Assembly (NCBI GenBank): GCA_035693105.1
Contig: DASSHC010000168.1
Span: forward strand, 1-15,060
Direction: 5' to 3'
From: DASSHC01 sp035693105
Lineage (GTDB): Bacteria; Chloroflexota; Chloroflexia; Thermomicrobiales; Thermomicrobiaceae
DNA: 15,060 nucleotides
The translations under genes and the position numbers were made by a program. The notes under the pieces are model-generated. The model was not told the origin of the DNA, searched no databases, and worked only from the letters and a program-made list of their open reading frames with translations. Of the stretch, positions 1-7,052 are shown one piece after another (positions within the stretch are counted from its first letter, which is position 1; each line of letters opens with the position of its first letter).

Positions 1-20
1 CCGTGCGAAAGGAGATTGTC

Positions 21-380
21 GTGCCCCTCTTCGTCGTCGAGCATCAACATCCTCCTGAGCGCTGCCCGGCGGCGGCCGAGTGGGGCGGTATGTTGCTGGC
101 CCACCTCTCGGCCGCCACCGCGGCGCGCTACGGCGTGGCCATCCAGGCCGAGGCGATCGTCGCTCAGCCGCACCGGATCATCCTGATCCTGGAGGCAGCC
201 GAGCGCGAACAGATCGAACGCTTCATGCGCTTCTACCAGCGCTTCGGCCCCGTCACGATCTCGCTCGCCTCGACCAGCGAGGCAGCCGTGGCGCGTGGTG
301 GCTGCGCCGTGCCGGAGGCAGCCTCCGGCTCGCAGAACCTCGTCGATTATGGCTCCTCGGGCTCGGGTGGCAGCAGGTAG
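21..380 (+). CDS. Small hypothetical alpha/beta protein with His/Cys motif
   Basis: Unrecognised protein of 119 residues. The GTG at 21 is chosen over the in-frame GTG at 3 because AAAGGAG (8-14) lies 6 bases before it, an ideal ribosome binding site. The N-terminus reads MPLFVVEHQHPPERCP, placing His8, His10 and Cys15 close together; a second cysteine, Cys95, follows RGG. The alternating strand/helix pattern (strand 2-7, helix about 16-37, strand about 43-58, helix 60-73, strand 78-83) suggests a small ferredoxin-like fold. The last 20 residues are Gly/Ser-rich and overlap the 3' end of the convergent gene, so they are probably a loose tail. There is no signal peptide or membrane segment. 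The His/Cys set could bind a metal, but this is inference. I am confident it is a gene; its function is unknown. Confidence 0.7.
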   Translation: MPLFVVEHQHPPERCPAAAEWGGMLLAHLSAATAARYGVAIQAEAIVAQPHRIILILEAAEREQIERFMRFYQRFGPVTISLASTSEAAVARGGCAVPEAASGSQNLVDYGSSGSGGSR

Positions 381-862
381 CCGGGCACCGGCTCGGGGGT
401 GAGCTGGGCCAGCGCCTCGGGGAAGGCGGCGGCCAGCGCCGCGACCCGCTCGACCGGCGCTGTCTCGCCCGCCAGCCGCCGCGCCTCGTCCACGCTCCCG
501 GCGCGGCGCTCCAACTCGACCAGGAAGCCGCCGCCGAGCGCCGAGGTGTAGATCGCCTCGCCGGGCCGGGTGAGCGCGGCGGCGGCCTCGCGCCAGCGCG
601 GGTGGCCGGCGGGCGCGGTGGCGGTCTGCCACCAGGTCAGCCGGAAGCCGCCGTCCGGCTCGACGGCGACGTAGAGCGCGACCGCGCCGCCGCTTTCCAG
701 GATCAGCCGCTCACTCTCGCTGACCGCGCGCTCGCCCAGCGCCGTCGCCAGCTCCTGCTGGCGCTCGCGCCGCGCCGCCGCCGAGAGCTGCCCGCCGCCT
801 CCCCGCTCGCGCTCCTGCTCGCGCTCCTGCTCGCGCTCCTGCTCCCGCTCTTCCGCCGTCAT
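347..862 (-). CDS. Hypothetical protein with N-terminal EREQ repeat
   Basis: Unrecognised protein of 171 residues. The ATG at 862 is preceded by GAGGAGG at good spacing. Residues 5-20 are an almost pure Glu/Arg/Gln helix made of EREQ units, followed by a Gly-rich break and a charged helix to about residue 50. The remainder is a compact domain with strand-like segments (about 58-64 and 72-76), a WWQ motif near residue 77 and a Pro-rich tail ending PPEPEEP. There is no signal peptide or membrane segment. Its last 34 bases overlap the 3' end of the convergent small gene. A candidate promoter lies at 905-933. The conventional start and SD support a real gene; I do not recognise a family. Confidence 0.6.
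   Translation of the reverse strand: MTAEEREQEREQEREQERERGGGGQLSAAARRERQQELATALGERAVSESERLILESGGAVALYVAVEPDGGFRLTWWQTATAPAGHPRWREAAAALTRPGEAIYTSALGGGFLVELERRAGSVDEARRLAGETAPVERVAALAAAFPEALAQLTPEPVPGYLLPPEPEEP
805..852. repeat. Tandem 12-bp repeat inside the coding region
   Basis: The plus-strand unit GCTCGCGCTCCT occurs three times exactly (805-816, 817-828, 829-840), followed by a fourth copy with two changes (841-852). On the minus strand it encodes the EREQ units near the N-terminus of the hypothetical protein. The unit length keeps frame, so copy number could vary without disrupting the gene. Confidence 0.9.
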
Positions 863-904
863 CGCGTCCTCCTCGTGCTCAACGTCTTCCGGCCCGCCGC
901 CACT

Positions 905-933
905 ATGCTACGATGCGCGCGGACGGCTGTAAT
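905..933 (-). promoter_or_regulatory. Candidate sigma70-type promoter
   Basis: On the minus strand, ATTACA (933-928) and TAGCAT (910-905) are separated by 17 bases, 43 bases ahead of the hypothetical gene starting at 862. Each hexamer matches the consensus at four of six positions. The same TAGCAT hexamer serves as the -10 in the better promoter candidate at 11298-11326. Confidence 0.35.
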
Positions 934-1028
934 CACGTTCCGTGGTGAGACTGGTGCACGCTCGCTCCGGACGCTCCGCCGCTCAATCAGCGCGGGCAGC
1001 GGGCGAGGACCGAAAGGAAGCAAGCCTG

Positions 1029-1952
1029 ATGGCAATCTCCCAACAATACCCCGGCGTCTTCGCGGCGATGGCTACCCCCATGACCGCCGAGGGCGGGCCG
1101 GACCCCGCCGGTATCCGCAACGTGGTCGACTATCTCTTCGCCAGCGGCGTGACCGGGCTCTCGCTGCTCGGCTCGACCGGCGAGTCGCCCCTGCTCAGCA
1201 TCGCACAGCGGCAACTGGTGCTGGAGACGGCGCTGGAGGCGGCGAAAGGCCGCGGCACGGTCTACAGCGGCGCGGCCAGCACCGTCGAGGCGGACGTGGT
1301 CAAGAGCCTCAAAGCGGCGTCAAATGGCGCGGCGGGTGCGCTGGTGCCCCCGCCCTACTACTATCCTCTGGGGAACGACGGCGTGATCGGCTTCTACCAG
1401 CGCGTGGCCGAGGCCAGCCCGGTGCCGATCATCCTCTACAACATCCCGCGCATGACCAAGATCCAGATCACACCCGAGGCGGTCTCGACCCTGATCGAGC
1501 ACCCCAACATCATGGGCCTGAAGGACTCCAGCGGCGACTTCGGCTACTTCTGCGCCATCGCCCGCATCGGCAAGGAGCAGGGGAACGGCGGCTTCACCCT
1601 CTACACCGGCTCCGACGCGCTGCTGGCCGCCGCGCTCTACGCTGGAGGCCAGGGGGTGATCGGCGGCACGGTCAACGTCGTACCGGAGGTCGAAGCGGCC
1701 CTCTTCAAAGCTTACCAGCAGGGCGACCGCGAGCAGGCCGTGGCGCTCCAGGGGCGCATCGCCAAAGCGACCGCGGCCACCGGCGTCGGCACCTTCCCGG
1801 CCGGAATCAAGGGGCAATACGCGCTCAAGGGGCTCTGCGGCACGCACATGGCGCCGCCGATTCCGGCGCTCACGGAGAGTGAACTGGAGCATCTGCGCCA
1901 GCGCCTGGTCGAGGCGGGCGTGCAGCTCAACGTCGCGGTGAAGGGGGCCTGA
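1029..1952 (+). CDS. DapA/NAL-superfamily aldolase or lyase
   Basis: A (beta/alpha)8-barrel Schiff-base lyase of 307 residues, normal for the dihydrodipicolinate synthase/N-acetylneuraminate lyase superfamily. The ATG at 1029 is preferred over the in-frame upstream start at 942 because AAAGGAAG (1013-1020) precedes it and homology begins at QYPGVFAAMATP. Visible motifs are GSTGES (48-53, pyruvate-carboxylate loop), YYY (110-112), the catalytic Tyr137 in LYNIP, and the Schiff-base Lys165 in GLKDSSGD. After YNIP the sequence is RMTK, where true DHDPS has SRTG. The arginine that binds aspartate semialdehyde is therefore missing from its register, and an Arg sits one position earlier. This argues against lysine biosynthesis and for a different aldehyde or keto-acid substrate, as in KDG aldolase-like members. 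The gene lies 2 bases upstream of the M20 peptidase gene, so they are probably co-transcribed. Family is certain; substrate is not. Confidence 0.9.
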   Translation: MAISQQYPGVFAAMATPMTAEGGPDPAGIRNVVDYLFASGVTGLSLLGSTGESPLLSIAQRQLVLETALEAAKGRGTVYSGAASTVEADVVKSLKAASNGAAGALVPPPYYYPLGNDGVIGFYQRVAEASPVPIILYNIPRMTKIQITPEAVSTLIEHPNIMGLKDSSGDFGYFCAIARIGKEQGNGGFTLYTGSDALLAAALYAGGQGVIGGTVNVVPEVEAALFKAYQQGDREQAVALQGRIAKATAATGVGTFPAGIKGQYALKGLCGTHMAPPIPALTESELEHLRQRLVEAGVQLNVAVKGA

Positions 1953-1954
1953 GG

Positions 1955-3328
1955 GTGGCGCAAGCCTGGGAGCAGTATCTGAGCGAGCACGCCGAGCGCC
2001 AGCTCGACGAGCTGAAGGAGTGGCTGCGCATCCCCAGCGTCAGCGCGCTGCCGGAGCATCAGGCGGACGTGCGCCAGAGCGCCGAGTGGATCGCCGACAA
2101 GCTGCGCCAGGCGGGCGTGCCCGAGGTGGCGCTGCTGCCGACCGAGCGCAACCCGGTCGTCTTCGGCCACTGGCACGTCGACGACAACCAGCCGACCGCG
2201 CTGATCTACGGCCACTACGACGTGCAGCCGCCCGACCCGCTCCAGCTCTGGCAATCGCCCCCCTTCGACCCCACCGTGCGCGACGGGCACCTCTTCGCCC
2301 GCGGCGCCTCCGACGACAAGGGGAGCGGCTTCATGCCGGTGGCCGCGCTGCAGGCGCTGAGCGCCACCCAGGGCGGGCCGAAGATCAACCTCAAGTTCTT
2401 CTACGAGGGCGAGGAGGAGATCGGCAGCCCCAGCCTGCCCAAGTTCATCGCCGAGCAGAAGGACCGGCTGAAGTGCGACTTCGTCATCTCGGCCGACGGC
2501 GGCATGTACGGGCCCGATCACCCCTCGCTGACGCTCTCCAGCAAGGGGCTGGCTGGCTGCCAGCTCGACCTGCGCACCGCCGGCACCGACCTCCACTCCG
2601 GCCAGTTCGGCGCGGCGGTGCCGAATGCCGTGCAGCAGTTGGTGCAGCTGGCCGCGACCTTCCACACGCCCGATGGCCGGGTCAACGTGGCCGGCTTCTA
2701 CGACCGGGTCAAGGAGCTGACACCGGAGGAGAAGGACGAGATCGAGACGATCCCCTTCGACGAGCGCGCCTACCGCGAGGCGATCGGGGCGCCGGCTCTC
2801 TGGGGCGAGTCGGGCTACACGCCGCTGGAGCGCGCCTGGGCGCGGCCGACGCTGGACATCAACGGCTTCTGGGGTGGCTTCCAGGGCGAGGGGATCAAGA
2901 CCGTGACGCCTGCCGAGGCGCACCTCAAGATCACCTGCCGCCTGGTGGCCGACCAGCGCCCGGAGGAGATCATCGAGCTGATCCAGCGGCACGTCGAGCA
3001 GCACTGCCCGCCGACCGCGCGCGTGACGGTCACGCCCTTCCCCGGCGCGGCGGTTCCCTTTTCGATCAGCCGCGACAACCCGGCGCTGCGGACGGCGGCG
3101 ATGGTGCTCAAGGAGCTCTACGGCAAGGAGCCGCTCTACACCCGGGCCGGCGGCACGCTACCGGTCTCGGGCATCTTCCTGAAGGAGCTTGGCGCCGAGA
3201 CGGTGAGTTTCGCCTGGGGCATGCCCGGCGCGAACGTCCACGCGCCGAACGAGAACTTCGGCCTGAAGGAATCCTTCGAGCCGGCCCGGCGCGCCTACTG
3301 CATGTACCTCAACGCGCTGGCGCGCTGA
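1955..3328 (+). CDS. M20 family metallodipeptidase
   Basis: A di-zinc peptidase of 457 residues, cytoplasmic with no signal peptide. It probably hydrolyses dipeptides or N-acyl amino acids. The metal and catalytic set is complete: His87 and Asp89 in YGHYDVQPP, bridging Asp120 in RGASDDKG, catalytic/metal Glu residues in EGEEEIGS (151-158), Asp181 in ISADGG, and the C-terminal His429 in GANVHAPNE. His214 in DLHSGQFG marks the start of the lid/dimerisation domain. Length and the HYDVQPPDPLQLW pattern fit the carnosinase/CPG2-like dipeptidase branch, not the shorter DapE branch. The GTG start at 1955 lies 2 bases after the stop of the DapA-like gene; AAGGGGG within that gene's end supplies the SD. 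Adjacency to a DapA homologue could mislead annotation to succinyl-diaminopimelate desuccinylase. The dipeptide substrate is unknown. Confidence 0.92.
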   Translation: MAQAWEQYLSEHAERQLDELKEWLRIPSVSALPEHQADVRQSAEWIADKLRQAGVPEVALLPTERNPVVFGHWHVDDNQPTALIYGHYDVQPPDPLQLWQSPPFDPTVRDGHLFARGASDDKGSGFMPVAALQALSATQGGPKINLKFFYEGEEEIGSPSLPKFIAEQKDRLKCDFVISADGGMYGPDHPSLTLSSKGLAGCQLDLRTAGTDLHSGQFGAAVPNAVQQLVQLAATFHTPDGRVNVAGFYDRVKELTPEEKDEIETIPFDERAYREAIGAPALWGESGYTPLERAWARPTLDINGFWGGFQGEGIKTVTPAEAHLKITCRLVADQRPEEIIELIQRHVEQHCPPTARVTVTPFPGAAVPFSISRDNPALRTAAMVLKELYGKEPLYTRAGGTLPVSGIFLKELGAETVSFAWGMPGANVHAPNENFGLKESFEPARRAYCMYLNALAR

Positions 3329-3332
3329 CGGG

Positions 3333-3390
3333 CCCTCATCCCCAACGGGGAGCCCTCACCCCAACCCCTCTCTCAATACTGGGAGAGGGG
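3333..3390. repeat. REP-like palindromic repeat, possible bidirectional terminator
   Basis: Two imperfect direct copies, CCCTCATCCCCAAC (3333-3346) and CCCTCACCCCAAC (3353-3365), each lead into a hairpin. The first is small: TCCCC/GGGGA at 3339-3343 and 3347-3351. The second is strong: CCCCTCTCTC (3365-3374) pairs with GGGAGAGGGG (3381-3390) around a six-base loop, with one G-T wobble. It sits exactly between two convergent genes, where a hairpin could end transcripts from both sides. The CCCTCACCCCAACCCCTCTC signature matches, from memory, a palindrome family dispersed in many GC-rich environmental bacteria. Confidence 0.7.
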
Positions 3391-3399
3391 CTATACCGG

Positions 3400-4374
3400 T
3401 CACTGGCGCGCGAGCGCGGCGGCCAGCTCGACTAGTTCGGGATCGAGCTGGGGGTGCTGGAAAACCACCTCGTCCAGCGGCAGGGCGGCGATCGCCCCCT
3501 GGCGCAGCCCGACGAGCCGCCCGGAGGCGCCGCGCGCCAGTTGCTCCACCGCGCCGGCCCCGCAGCGGGTGCCCAGCAGGCGATCGCAGGCGCCCGGCGC
3601 GCCGCCGCGCTGGACGTGCCCCAGGATGGTGGCGCGCAGCTCGAAGCCGAGCCGCCGCTGGTGCTCCTGAAAGTAGCGCACCATGCGCTCCGCGTTGTAG
3701 TCGGCGCCCTCGGCGACCACCACGATGGCGTGCGCCTTGCCCCGCTCGTAGGCCGCGTCGATCGTCGCCGCCAGCGCCTCCGGCTCGCACGCGACCCCCG
3801 GCAGGAGGACCGCTTCGGCGCCGCCGGCCAGGGCGGCCATCAGCGCCAGATAGCCGTGCTCTCGCCCCATCACCTCGACCAGGAAGGCCCGTCCGAGCGA
3901 TGACGCGGTCACCTTGAGGCGGTCGATCGCCTCCAGCGCGATGTTGAGCGCGGTGTCCACCCCCAGCGTGATGTCGACACCCGCCAGATCGTTGTCGATA
4001 GTGGAGGCGACGCCGACGACCGGCGCGCCGGCTCGGGCCAGCGCCAGCGCGCCGACCTGGCTGCCGCTGCCGCCGATGATCACCAGGCCGTCGAGGCCGA
4101 GCTGCTCCAGCGAGCGCAGCGCCCGCTGCTGCCCCGCCTGCTCCATGAATTCGGGGCAGCGCGAGGTGCCGAGGAGTGTGCCGCCGCGGTGAATGATGCC
4201 GCCGACATCGCGCGCGCCCAGGACCTCGGCATCGGCGTCGATCAGCCCCCGAAAGCCGCGGCGGATGCCCAGCACCTCCCAGCCGCGATCGAGCCCGCTG
4301 CGGACGACCGCGCGGATCGCCGCGTTCATCCCCGGCGCGTCACCCCCACTGGTCAGCACCCCGATTCGCCGCAT
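3400..4374 (-). CDS. pfkA: 6-phosphofructokinase, ATP-type family, altered loop
   Basis: A group A phosphofructokinase of 324 residues (E. coli PfkA is 320), which phosphorylates fructose 6-phosphate in glycolysis. The ATG at 4374 is preceded by GGAGG. Motifs fall almost in E. coli register: GGDAPGMN (10-17), Arg72 in GTSR, catalytic TIDND (125-129) with Asp127, Arg162, MGR (169-171), Arg247, and LGHVQRGG (251-258) with His253 and Arg256. The exception is the nucleotide loop: GGSGS (101-105) where ATP-dependent enzymes have GGDGS, so Asp103, an Mg-ATP ligand, is Ser. Gly104, which distinguishes ATP from PPi enzymes (Asp104), is kept. The enzyme could be an ATP-PFK with changed metal handling, have a different phosphoryl donor, or be a divergent paralogue. 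It is divergent from the MFS gene. Family assignment is firm; activity is less so. Confidence 0.93.
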   Translation of the reverse strand: MRRIGVLTSGGDAPGMNAAIRAVVRSGLDRGWEVLGIRRGFRGLIDADAEVLGARDVGGIIHRGGTLLGTSRCPEFMEQAGQQRALRSLEQLGLDGLVIIGGSGSQVGALALARAGAPVVGVASTIDNDLAGVDITLGVDTALNIALEAIDRLKVTASSLGRAFLVEVMGREHGYLALMAALAGGAEAVLLPGVACEPEALAATIDAAYERGKAHAIVVVAEGADYNAERMVRYFQEHQRRLGFELRATILGHVQRGGAPGACDRLLGTRCGAGAVEQLARGASGRLVGLRQGAIAALPLDEVVFQHPQLDPELVELAAALARQ

Positions 4375-4572
4375 CCCGCCTCCGTCTCATGCTAATGCCT
4401 GCGCCGCCGGCGAGCGCCACGCCGCCAACGATCGCGCTGGTCGTGCCACCGCCCCGAAGCCGCGCGGCCAGCTTGATTCTGTTAGCATTCCAACTCAACG
4501 CGGGCTGGAGGGAGCCGGACTCGGAATGGGTCACGCGCGGCAGAATGGCAATCGACGGGGTGGCGCGGCACG

Positions 4573-5883
4573 ATGAGGTTGCGGCTCCCGTCGGCGTTGG
4601 CCTCGCTCGCCTACCGCGACTTCACCCTCCTCTGGCTGGGCCAGTTCATCTCCACCGCCGGCACCCAGATTCAGACCGTCGCGCTCGGCTGGCTGGTCTA
4701 CACCCTCACCGGCTCGGCGGCGCTGCTGGGCGGTATCAGCCTGGCGCGCGCCATCCCCACCATCTTCCTCTCGCTCTTCGGCGGCACGCTGGCCGATCAG
4801 ATGGACCGGCGCCGCCTGCTGCTGGTGTCGCAGAGCGTGCTGGCGGCCTTCAGCGCGCTGCTGGCGGTCGCGATCCAGTTCGGGCTGGCCAGCGTCACCA
4901 TCCTCTACCTGTTCGCCATCCTGACCGCCGCCGCCTCGGCCATCGACGCGCCGACCCGGCAGGCGTTCATCCCGGCGCTGGTGCCGCGCGAGCGGCTGGC
5001 CAACGCGCTGACGCTGAACGTGCTGGCCTTCAACGTGGCCGCGGTCATCGGCCCGGCGGTCGGTGGGCTGGTCATCAGCGGGCTCGGCGTCGAGGCCGCC
5101 TACTGGATCGATGCCGGCTCGTTCTTCGCGGTCGTCGGCGCGCTGGTGCTGATGAGCGCGCGCATTCCGCCCGCCGTGCTGACCCGGCGCGGCATGGCCG
5201 CGCTGGTCGACGGCCTCCAGTTCGTGCGCGCCCGCCCGATCCTCTGGCAGTTGATGCTGATCGACTTCTTCGCCGTCCTCTTCGCCTCGCGCTTCGGGCT
5301 GCTGCCGGTCTTCGCGGTCAGCGTGCTCAAGATCGGCGCCGGCGGGCTGGGCTTCCTCTACGCGGCGGTCAGCTTCGGCGCGGTGCTCGGCTCGGTCCTC
5401 TTCGCCTTCGCGCCGCAGCCGCGCCGGCCGGGCGCGCTGGTGGCGCTGACGGTCATCGGCTACGGCGGGGTGCTCGCGCTCTTCGGGCTGGCGCGCTCGC
5501 TGCCGGTCGCGCTCTTCCTGCTGGCGGCCTCGGGCGCGCTGGACGCGGTCAGCTCGGCGCTGCGCCAGACCACGCGCCAGCTCGCCACGCCCGACAGCCT
5601 GCGCGGGCGGGTCGGCGCGCTCTCCTCGGTCTTCGCCGCCGGCGGCCCGCGCCTGGGTGACTTCCAGGCGGGCGTGCTGGCCAGCCTGCTCGGCGCCGGC
5701 AGCGCCATGGTGATCGGCGGGGCGGCCTGCCTGGCCATGGCGGTCGGCTCGCGCTGGTGGGCGCCCCAGCTCTGGCGCTACCACGGCGAGGAGCTGGAAG
5801 CCGGCGAGCCCGAGCCGCCGGACCGACCCAGCGCGGCGACGCGCGCCGCCGAGGCCGCCGAGGCGATGTCGCGCAGCGAGTGA
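4573..5883 (+). CDS. MFS transporter, EntS/MFS_3-like exporter
   Basis: A major facilitator of 436 residues with about 12 membrane helices, probably exporting a small molecule by proton antiport across the inner membrane. The N-terminus (SLAYRDFTLLWLGQFIS, about 11-27) and the stretch DAPTRQAFIPALVPRERL (125-142) are typical of the MFS_3 group that contains the enterobactin exporter EntS. Motif A is clear between helices 2 and 3: GTLADQMDRRRLL (71-83). The last 40 residues are a charged cytoplasmic tail rich in Glu and Ala. The ATG at 4573 has only a weak SD (a GGGG run about 15 bases upstream). It is divergent from pfkA across 198 bases. No siderophore or drug-synthesis genes are nearby, so the substrate cannot be inferred. 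Confidence 0.9.
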   Translation: MRLRLPSALASLAYRDFTLLWLGQFISTAGTQIQTVALGWLVYTLTGSAALLGGISLARAIPTIFLSLFGGTLADQMDRRRLLLVSQSVLAAFSALLAVAIQFGLASVTILYLFAILTAAASAIDAPTRQAFIPALVPRERLANALTLNVLAFNVAAVIGPAVGGLVISGLGVEAAYWIDAGSFFAVVGALVLMSARIPPAVLTRRGMAALVDGLQFVRARPILWQLMLIDFFAVLFASRFGLLPVFAVSVLKIGAGGLGFLYAAVSFGAVLGSVLFAFAPQPRRPGALVALTVIGYGGVLALFGLARSLPVALFLLAASGALDAVSSALRQTTRQLATPDSLRGRVGALSSVFAAGGPRLGDFQAGVLASLLGAGSAMVIGGAACLAMAVGSRWWAPQLWRYHGEELEAGEPEPPDRPSAATRAAEAAEAMSRSE

Positions 5884-5910
5884 GGTCTCCAGGCGATGAG
5901 GGCGGCATCC

Positions 5911-5925
5911 GACACAGGGGTCTGC
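5911..5925. repeat. Solo fragment of the palindromic repeat arm
   Basis: GACACAGGGGTCTGC at 5911-5925 is identical to 6062-6076, the core of the right arm of the neighbouring inverted-repeat element. It lacks the flanking CCCCTACA end, so it looks like a truncated or decayed extra arm 28 bases downstream of the MFS stop codon. Confidence 0.6.
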
Positions 5926-5953
5926 ATGTTCAGGACAGGCACCACGCTACCCC

Positions 5954-6083
5954 TGTAGGGGCAGGCCCCCGTGCCTGCCCTCGTAGCCTACGACTCGCCT
6001 CCACGTTCGCCACGCAACGTTCCCCATATCCCCGGTGCCGAAGCGTAGGGCAACGAGGGCAGACACAGGGGTCTGCCCCTACA
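5954..6083. repeat. 130-bp MITE-like inverted-repeat element
   Basis: The left arm 5954-5984 (begins TGTAGGGGCAGG, ends GCCCTCGT) and the right arm 6053-6083 are inverted copies matching at 28 of 31 positions. The match continues inward to CCTACG (5987-5992) and CGTAGG (6044-6049), giving about 40-bp terminal inverted repeats around a 51-bp core. Each arm is also a hairpin by itself: GGGCAGGC/GCCTGCCC (5959-5966, 5973-5980) and GGGCAGAC/GTCTGCCC (6057-6064, 6071-6078). It carries no gene and no clear target duplication. It lies between two convergent genes, where it may also act as a terminator. Confidence 0.85.
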
Positions 6084-6104
6084 AGACGTCGGGACCGCGT
6101 CCGC

Positions 6105-7031
6105 TCACCGCGTCCAGGTGCGGGGGTCGAGGGCATCGCGTAGGCCGTCGCCGACGAAGTTGAAGGCCAGCACCGTCAGCGCGATCATCAGCCCGGGGTA
6201 AAAACCGATCCACCAGGCCTGGCTATCGCGCATCTGCACATAGGCGATCTGGAGCATGTCGCCCCAGGAGGCGGTCGGCGGCTGGATGCCGAAGCCGAGG
6301 AAGGAGAGCGTCGACTCGGTCAGGATCGCCGCCGGGATGCCGAGCGAGGCGGCCACGATGATCGGGCTGGTGGCGTTCGGCAGCAGGTGGCGGAAGATGA
6401 TCGCGGTGGGGCGCGCACCGATGGCGCGGGCCGCCTCGGCGTACTCGCGCCGGCGCAGGCTGAGGAACTCGCCGCGCACCAGGCGCGCCACGGTCATCCA
6501 GCCGATCACCCCGATCGTCAGCGCGATCAGCCAGACCGGGCGGTTCTTGAAGCCGCTCAGCGCACCCATCAGAAAGAGTAGGGGCGGAAAGGCGAGGAAC
6601 ACGTCGGACAAGCGCATGATCAGCATGTCGACGCCGCGCCCGGCGTAGCCGGCGATGGCTCCAAGCAGCGTGCCGACCAGGATGGCGAAGCCGGTCGCCA
6701 GGAAACCGGCGATCAGCGTGACGCGCGAGCCGATGATCAGGCGCGAGAGCCAGTCGCGCCCGAGCTGGTCGCTCCCCATCGGGTGCGCCAGGCTGGGGTG
6801 CGCGGGCTGGCCGAACTTGGCCAGTTGCAGGTTGGTCTGGTTCGGGTTGTAGGGCGCCAGCAGCGGCGCCAGCACCGCAACGGTCAAGAGCAGCAGCAGG
6901 AAGATCGCGCTCACCAGCGCCAGGCGATGATGGGTAAAGCGGCGCGCGGTCATGCGCCAGGGGCTGCGCACGGCGCCGCGCGTGGCCCGGTCCCAGGTGA
7001 TGCTGTCTGCTCGCTGCGCTTGGACGCTCAT
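6105..7031 (-). CDS. ABC transporter permease, DppC/OppC-like
   Basis: One of two inner-membrane permease subunits of a peptide/nickel-class ABC importer; 308 residues, usual for DppC. The N-terminus has the cytoplasmic stretch typical of OppC/DppC, then a first helix (about 36-60) and the periplasmic segment HPMGSDQLGRDWLSRLIIGSR (83-103), a hallmark of this subunit. The ATPase-docking EAA loop is EYAEAARAIGARP (196-208) continuing to HLLPN (215-219). Helices follow at about 105-130, 146-160, 167-183, 222-240 and 277-295. The ATG at 7031 has AGGAG 11 bases upstream. It follows the DppB-like gene by 21 bases and is last in the operon. The next gene downstream is on the opposite strand, so no ATPase gene follows. 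Confidence 0.93.
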   Translation of the reverse strand: MSVQAQRADSITWDRATRGAVRSPWRMTARRFTHHRLALVSAIFLLLLLTVAVLAPLLAPYNPNQTNLQLAKFGQPAHPSLAHPMGSDQLGRDWLSRLIIGSRVTLIAGFLATGFAILVGTLLGAIAGYAGRGVDMLIMRLSDVFLAFPPLLFLMGALSGFKNRPVWLIALTIGVIGWMTVARLVRGEFLSLRRREYAEAARAIGARPTAIIFRHLLPNATSPIIVAASLGIPAAILTESTLSFLGFGIQPPTASWGDMLQIAYVQMRDSQAWWIGFYPGLMIALTVLAFNFVGDGLRDALDPRTWTR

Positions 7032-7052
7032 GATCGCGGCTGCTCCTCGCCG

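Noticed and set aside
942..1028. Upstream start for the DapA-like protein
   Set aside because: The 29 extra residues are Arg/Ser/Ala-rich and unlike the family; the SD-preceded ATG at 1029 gives the normal length.
863..1028. Plus-strand promoter for the aldolase-peptidase operon
   Set aside because: TACGAT (909-914) could be a -10, but no acceptable -35 lies 16-19 bases upstream, and the site overlaps the minus-strand candidate.
1712..3004. Long minus-strand open frame opposite the M20 peptidase gene
   Set aside because: It is a GC-rich shadow of the aldolase and M20 coding frames, low in complexity, without SD or family motif.
1955..3328. DapE (succinyl-diaminopimelate desuccinylase) assignment
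   Set aside because: At 457 residues with the HYDVQPPDPLQLW pattern it fits the dipeptidase branch of M20 rather than the shorter DapE branch.
4531..5784. 417-codon minus-strand open frame opposite the MFS gene
   Set aside because: Extremely Arg/Gln/Glu/Asp-rich shadow of the real transporter frame; no recognisable domain.
5954..6083. CRISPR array or tRNA-like structure
   Set aside because: Only two inverted arms, no regularly spaced direct repeats, and no cloverleaf or TTCRANNC arm.
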